A stretch of DNA of 15,378 nt from Chitinophaga pinensis. GTDB taxonomy: Bacteria; Bacteroidota; Bacteroidia; UKL13-3. The stretch is taken from NCBI GenBank assembly GCA_945875195.1, contig CAMCJW010000037.1, forward strand, positions 1 through 15,378. Direction: 5' to 3'. Positions 13,688 to 15,378 of this stretch are shown one piece after another. The position numbers were made by a program, and so were the translations under genes. Position 1 is the first letter of the stretch, and every line of letters begins with the position of its first letter. The notes below the pieces were generated by a model that saw nothing but the letters and a program-made list of their open reading frames with translations, did not search any database and was not told the DNA's origin.

Positions 13688-14774
13688 TTAGTTTTTTGAG
13701 TTTTCCATGAGGTAGGCTTTGATAAAATCATCTAAGCCACCATCCATTACTTTTTGTACATCTGATGTTTCTGTATCTGTGCGCAAATCTTTCACCAATT
13801 TGTATGGGTGAAATACATAGTTACGTATTTGGCTTCCCCATTCAATTCTCTTTTTACCAGCTTCAATAATCGATTTTGCTTCATTTTGTTTGCGCAATTC
13901 CAGCTCATACAATTGCGAACGTAACATGGTTAAGGCTCTATCTTTATTGGCACTTTGAGAGCGGTCTACCTGACAAACAATAACAATTCCTGTGGGTTTA
14001 TGGGTAAGCTGAACTTTGGTTTCAACCTTGTTTACATTTTGTCCTCCTGCTCCGCCTGATCTAGATGTTTGGAATTCTATATCCGCATCTTTGATGTCAA
14101 TTTCAATGCTTTCGTCCACTATGGGATAAACATATACAGATGCAAAGGATGTATGTCTTCTTGCATTGCTATCAAAAGGAGAGATGCGCACCAAACGATG
14201 TACACCATTTTCACCTTTCAAAAAACCATAAGCAAAATCGCCACTTACTTCAATGGCGCATGATTTAATTCCAGCACCATCACCTGCCTGCTCGTCAACA
14301 ACCGCAGCTTTTAAACCATGCTTGTCTGCATACATTATATACATACGCATGAGCATTTCTGCCCAATCTTGGCTTTCGGTTCCGCCCGCTCCAGAATTGA
14401 TGTTGATCATGCAATTCATTTGATCCTCTTCGTTGCTGAGCATGTTTTTAAATTCAAGCTCTTCTACAACTTTGGCAGCACTTTGATAGCCAGCTTCAAC
14501 CTCTTCTTCGGTTCCTTCGCCTGCCTGATAAAATTCAAATAAAATGGAAAGGTCGTCTAGCTCAGATACCATATTTGCATAAGCATCGGTCCAGATTTTT
14601 TTCATTCTGGTTCCTTTAATGTGCTTTTCGGCTTCCTTCGGATTGTCCCAAAAGCCTGGCATGAGCGTCCTGGCTTCTTCTTCTTTGATGTCTAATAGTT
14701 TATCATCGACGTCAAAGATACCTCCTCAGGGCATCTGCCCTTAACTTCAGATCTTTTAATTGTTCAGCAGTCAT
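13688..14774 (-). CDS. prfB: Peptide chain release factor 2, with programmed +1 frameshift
   Basis: RF2 releases the finished peptide at UGA and UAA codons. Translation starts at ATG 14774 and the first 20 codons read MTAEQLKDLKLRADALRRYL. They are followed by an in-frame TGA (14714-14712), and a +1 shift at CTT continues as DVDDKLLDIKEEEARTLMPG. The full product is 361 residues, close to the usual RF2 length (E. coli 365); the segment from 14713 to the stop codes for 341 residues. Diagnostic motifs, in full-length numbering, are the RF2-specific stop-recognition tripeptide Ser-Pro-Phe (198-200, in RISPFDSNARR) and the universal Gly-Gly-Gln (243-245, in SGGAGGQNVNK). A start at Met 14662 (MPGFWDNPKEAE) would remove 37 conserved N-terminal residues and is rejected. 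The gene lies downstream of typA on the same strand, with 104 bases between. Frameshifting gives autoregulation: scarce RF2 slows termination at the TGA and favours the shift. Confidence 0.96.
14711..14726 (-). promoter_or_regulatory. Programmed +1 frameshift site of prfB
   Basis: Reading on the minus strand, AGGAGG (14726-14721) is followed by TAT, then CTT TGA C (14717-14711). Spacing and order equal those of the E. coli prfB site: an internal Shine-Dalgarno-like element three bases before the slippery CTT, then the weak stop context TGA-C. Frame 0 gives a 20-residue peptide; frame +1 gives full RF2. Confidence 0.95.
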
Positions 14775-14822
14775 TTTGTATGATGATTCCCGAGGGATTT
14801 GGAGTTGAATAATTGAGATTTA

Positions 14823-14862
14823 AATTTTCAGTGTTACGGTATTTTTCGCAACACTGAAAATT
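14823..14862. repeat. Perfect 13-bp inverted repeat between typA and prfB
   Basis: AATTTTCAGTGTT (14823-14835) is the exact reverse complement of AACACTGAAAATT (14850-14862), with a 14-base spacer. It lies 16 bases past the typA stop codon and about 49 bases before the prfB start. On the minus strand no T run follows the stem, so it is not a classic intrinsic terminator. It could be an operator, an mRNA 3'-end stabiliser or a weak terminator. Confidence 0.7.
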
Positions 14863-14878
14863 ATTTATTTGAAGCTAA

Positions 14879-15378
14879 TTATGAATTAGCCAATGAGTTT
14901 TTAAAACGTTTGCGTTCATTTTCTTCCAAATGCACTTTGCGCAAACGAAGTGAAGTAGGAGTAATTTCAACTAGTTCATCACCTTGAATGTATTCCATGC
15001 ATTCTTCCAATGAGAAGTTGATTTTTGGCGCCATACGTGTTTTTTCATCTGTTCCAGATGCACGCATGTTGGTTAGTTTTTTCTCTTTGGTAATGTTTAC
15101 TACTAAGTCGTCTTGACGATTGGTTTCACCAATTACCTGACCCATATAAATATTTTCGCCAGCCTCTACAAAGAAGCTACCACGATCTTGCAATTTGTCA
15201 ATTGAATAAGCAATGGCTTTACCCTGCTCACCAGAAATCATTACACCACTGCCACGGTTAGGAATAGTACCTTTCCAAGGTTCGAAAGCCTTGAAACGGT
15301 GAGCCATGATTGCCTCACCAGCAGTTGCGGTTAAAATATTGTTACGCAAACCAATGATACCACGTGAAGGGATTTCAA
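14879..15378 (-). CDS. typA: Ribosome-associated GTPase TypA/BipA, C-terminal part (5' truncated by window edge)
   Basis: Only the last 165 or so residues are present; the GTPase domain and start lie beyond the right edge. The visible part begins EIPSRGIIGLRNNILTATAG and continues through EAIMAHRFKAFEPWKG, RGSGVMISGEQGKAIAYSID, FFVEAGENIYMGQVIGE and MRASGTDEKTRMAP. These are the hallmarks of the EF-G domain V-like region and the unique C-terminal domain of TypA/BipA, which binds the ribosome and tRNA. The tail LEENERKRFKNSLANS is a normal ending. The protein is an EF-G/LepA-like translational GTPase needed under stress such as low temperature. prfB lies 104 bases downstream in the same direction, so the two could share a transcript. 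A short perfect hairpin (GCTAATT 14874-14880, AATTAGC 14884-14890) spans the stop codon. Confidence 0.95.
   Translation of the reverse strand, partial: EIPSRGIIGLRNNILTATAGEAIMAHRFKAFEPWKGTIPNRGSGVMISGEQGKAIAYSIDKLQDRGSFFVEAGENIYMGQVIGETNRQDDLVVNITKEKKLTNMRASGTDEKTRMAPKINFSLEECMEYIQGDELVEITPTSLRLRKVHLEENERKRFKNSLANS

Noticed and set aside
14069..14542. Plus-strand open frames inside prfB
   Set aside because: They are antisense to the conserved RF2 core, with no recognisable protein features.
13688..14662. prfB starting at the ATG at 14662 (324 residues)
   Set aside because: The conserved RF2 N-terminus lies upstream in two frames joined by the frameshift site, so the shorter start would give a truncated factor.
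1..15378. Search for CRISPR arrays, tRNA/rRNA genes, insertion sequences, toxin-antitoxin pairs and defence genes
   Set aside because: No regularly spaced repeats, cloverleaf-like sequences, transposase motifs or recognisable defence proteins were seen.

Overview
The window is about 15.4 kb of AT-rich chromosome from a member of the Bacteroidota. The evidence is a type IX secretion (T9SS) C-terminal sorting domain, several upstream elements of the TAnnTTTG type (the -7 box of this phylum), A-rich leaders without Shine-Dalgarno sequences, and a LytTR-type response regulator. The genus cannot be told from what is visible. Most genes are ordinary housekeeping or small accessory genes. I see no phage, insertion sequence, CRISPR array, tRNA, rRNA or defence cluster, and no gene-free stretch reaches 300 bases.

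Layout. Bases 1-1831 hold the 3' part of a large secreted beta-helix protein with a T9SS tail, closed by a strong hairpin terminator. On the minus strand follow a DedA-family membrane protein (3431-2778) and an unrecognised exported protein (2791-2051) that overlaps it by 14 bases and has no ATG start. Facing away from dedA is a plus-strand pair: a 40-residue lipoprotein (3491-3613) whose stop codon overlaps the start of a family 2 glycosyltransferase (3613-4428). Next come a Nif3-family metal protein and a coiled-coil zinc-ribbon protein (4485-6353), three bases apart and ended by a terminator. After them are an exported TPR protein (6455-7945), lysyl-tRNA synthetase (lysS, 8137-9684) preceded by an (AT)8 tract that runs into its start codon, and an orphan LytTR response regulator (9867-10613).

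A bidirectional terminator separates the regulator from a minus-strand operon: a STAS-like protein, ribonuclease Z (rnz) and an RlmI-like SAM methyltransferase (12887-10681). Divergent from that operon is an SDR oxidoreductase (12921-13682), which converges on peptide chain release factor 2 (prfB, 14774-13688). The 3' end of typA/bipA (14879-15378) closes the window. Translation and RNA functions recur here (lysS, prfB, typA, rnz, the methyltransferase).

The most instructive feature is prfB. Its reading frame is interrupted after codon 20 by an in-frame TGA, within an intact +1 programmed frameshift site: an AGGAGG element, three bases, then CTT TGA C. A simple ORF call starting at 14662 would lose 37 N-terminal residues. 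The site keeps a strong internal Shine-Dalgarno element in a phylum that scarcely uses this signal for initiation. Other points worth a second look are the dedA/exported-protein junction with its A7 run, the STAS-like protein with Asp where the phosphorylated Ser is expected, the tiny lipoprotein coupled to the glycosyltransferase, and the (AT)8 leader of lysS. I found no convincing evidence of a new multi-gene system.
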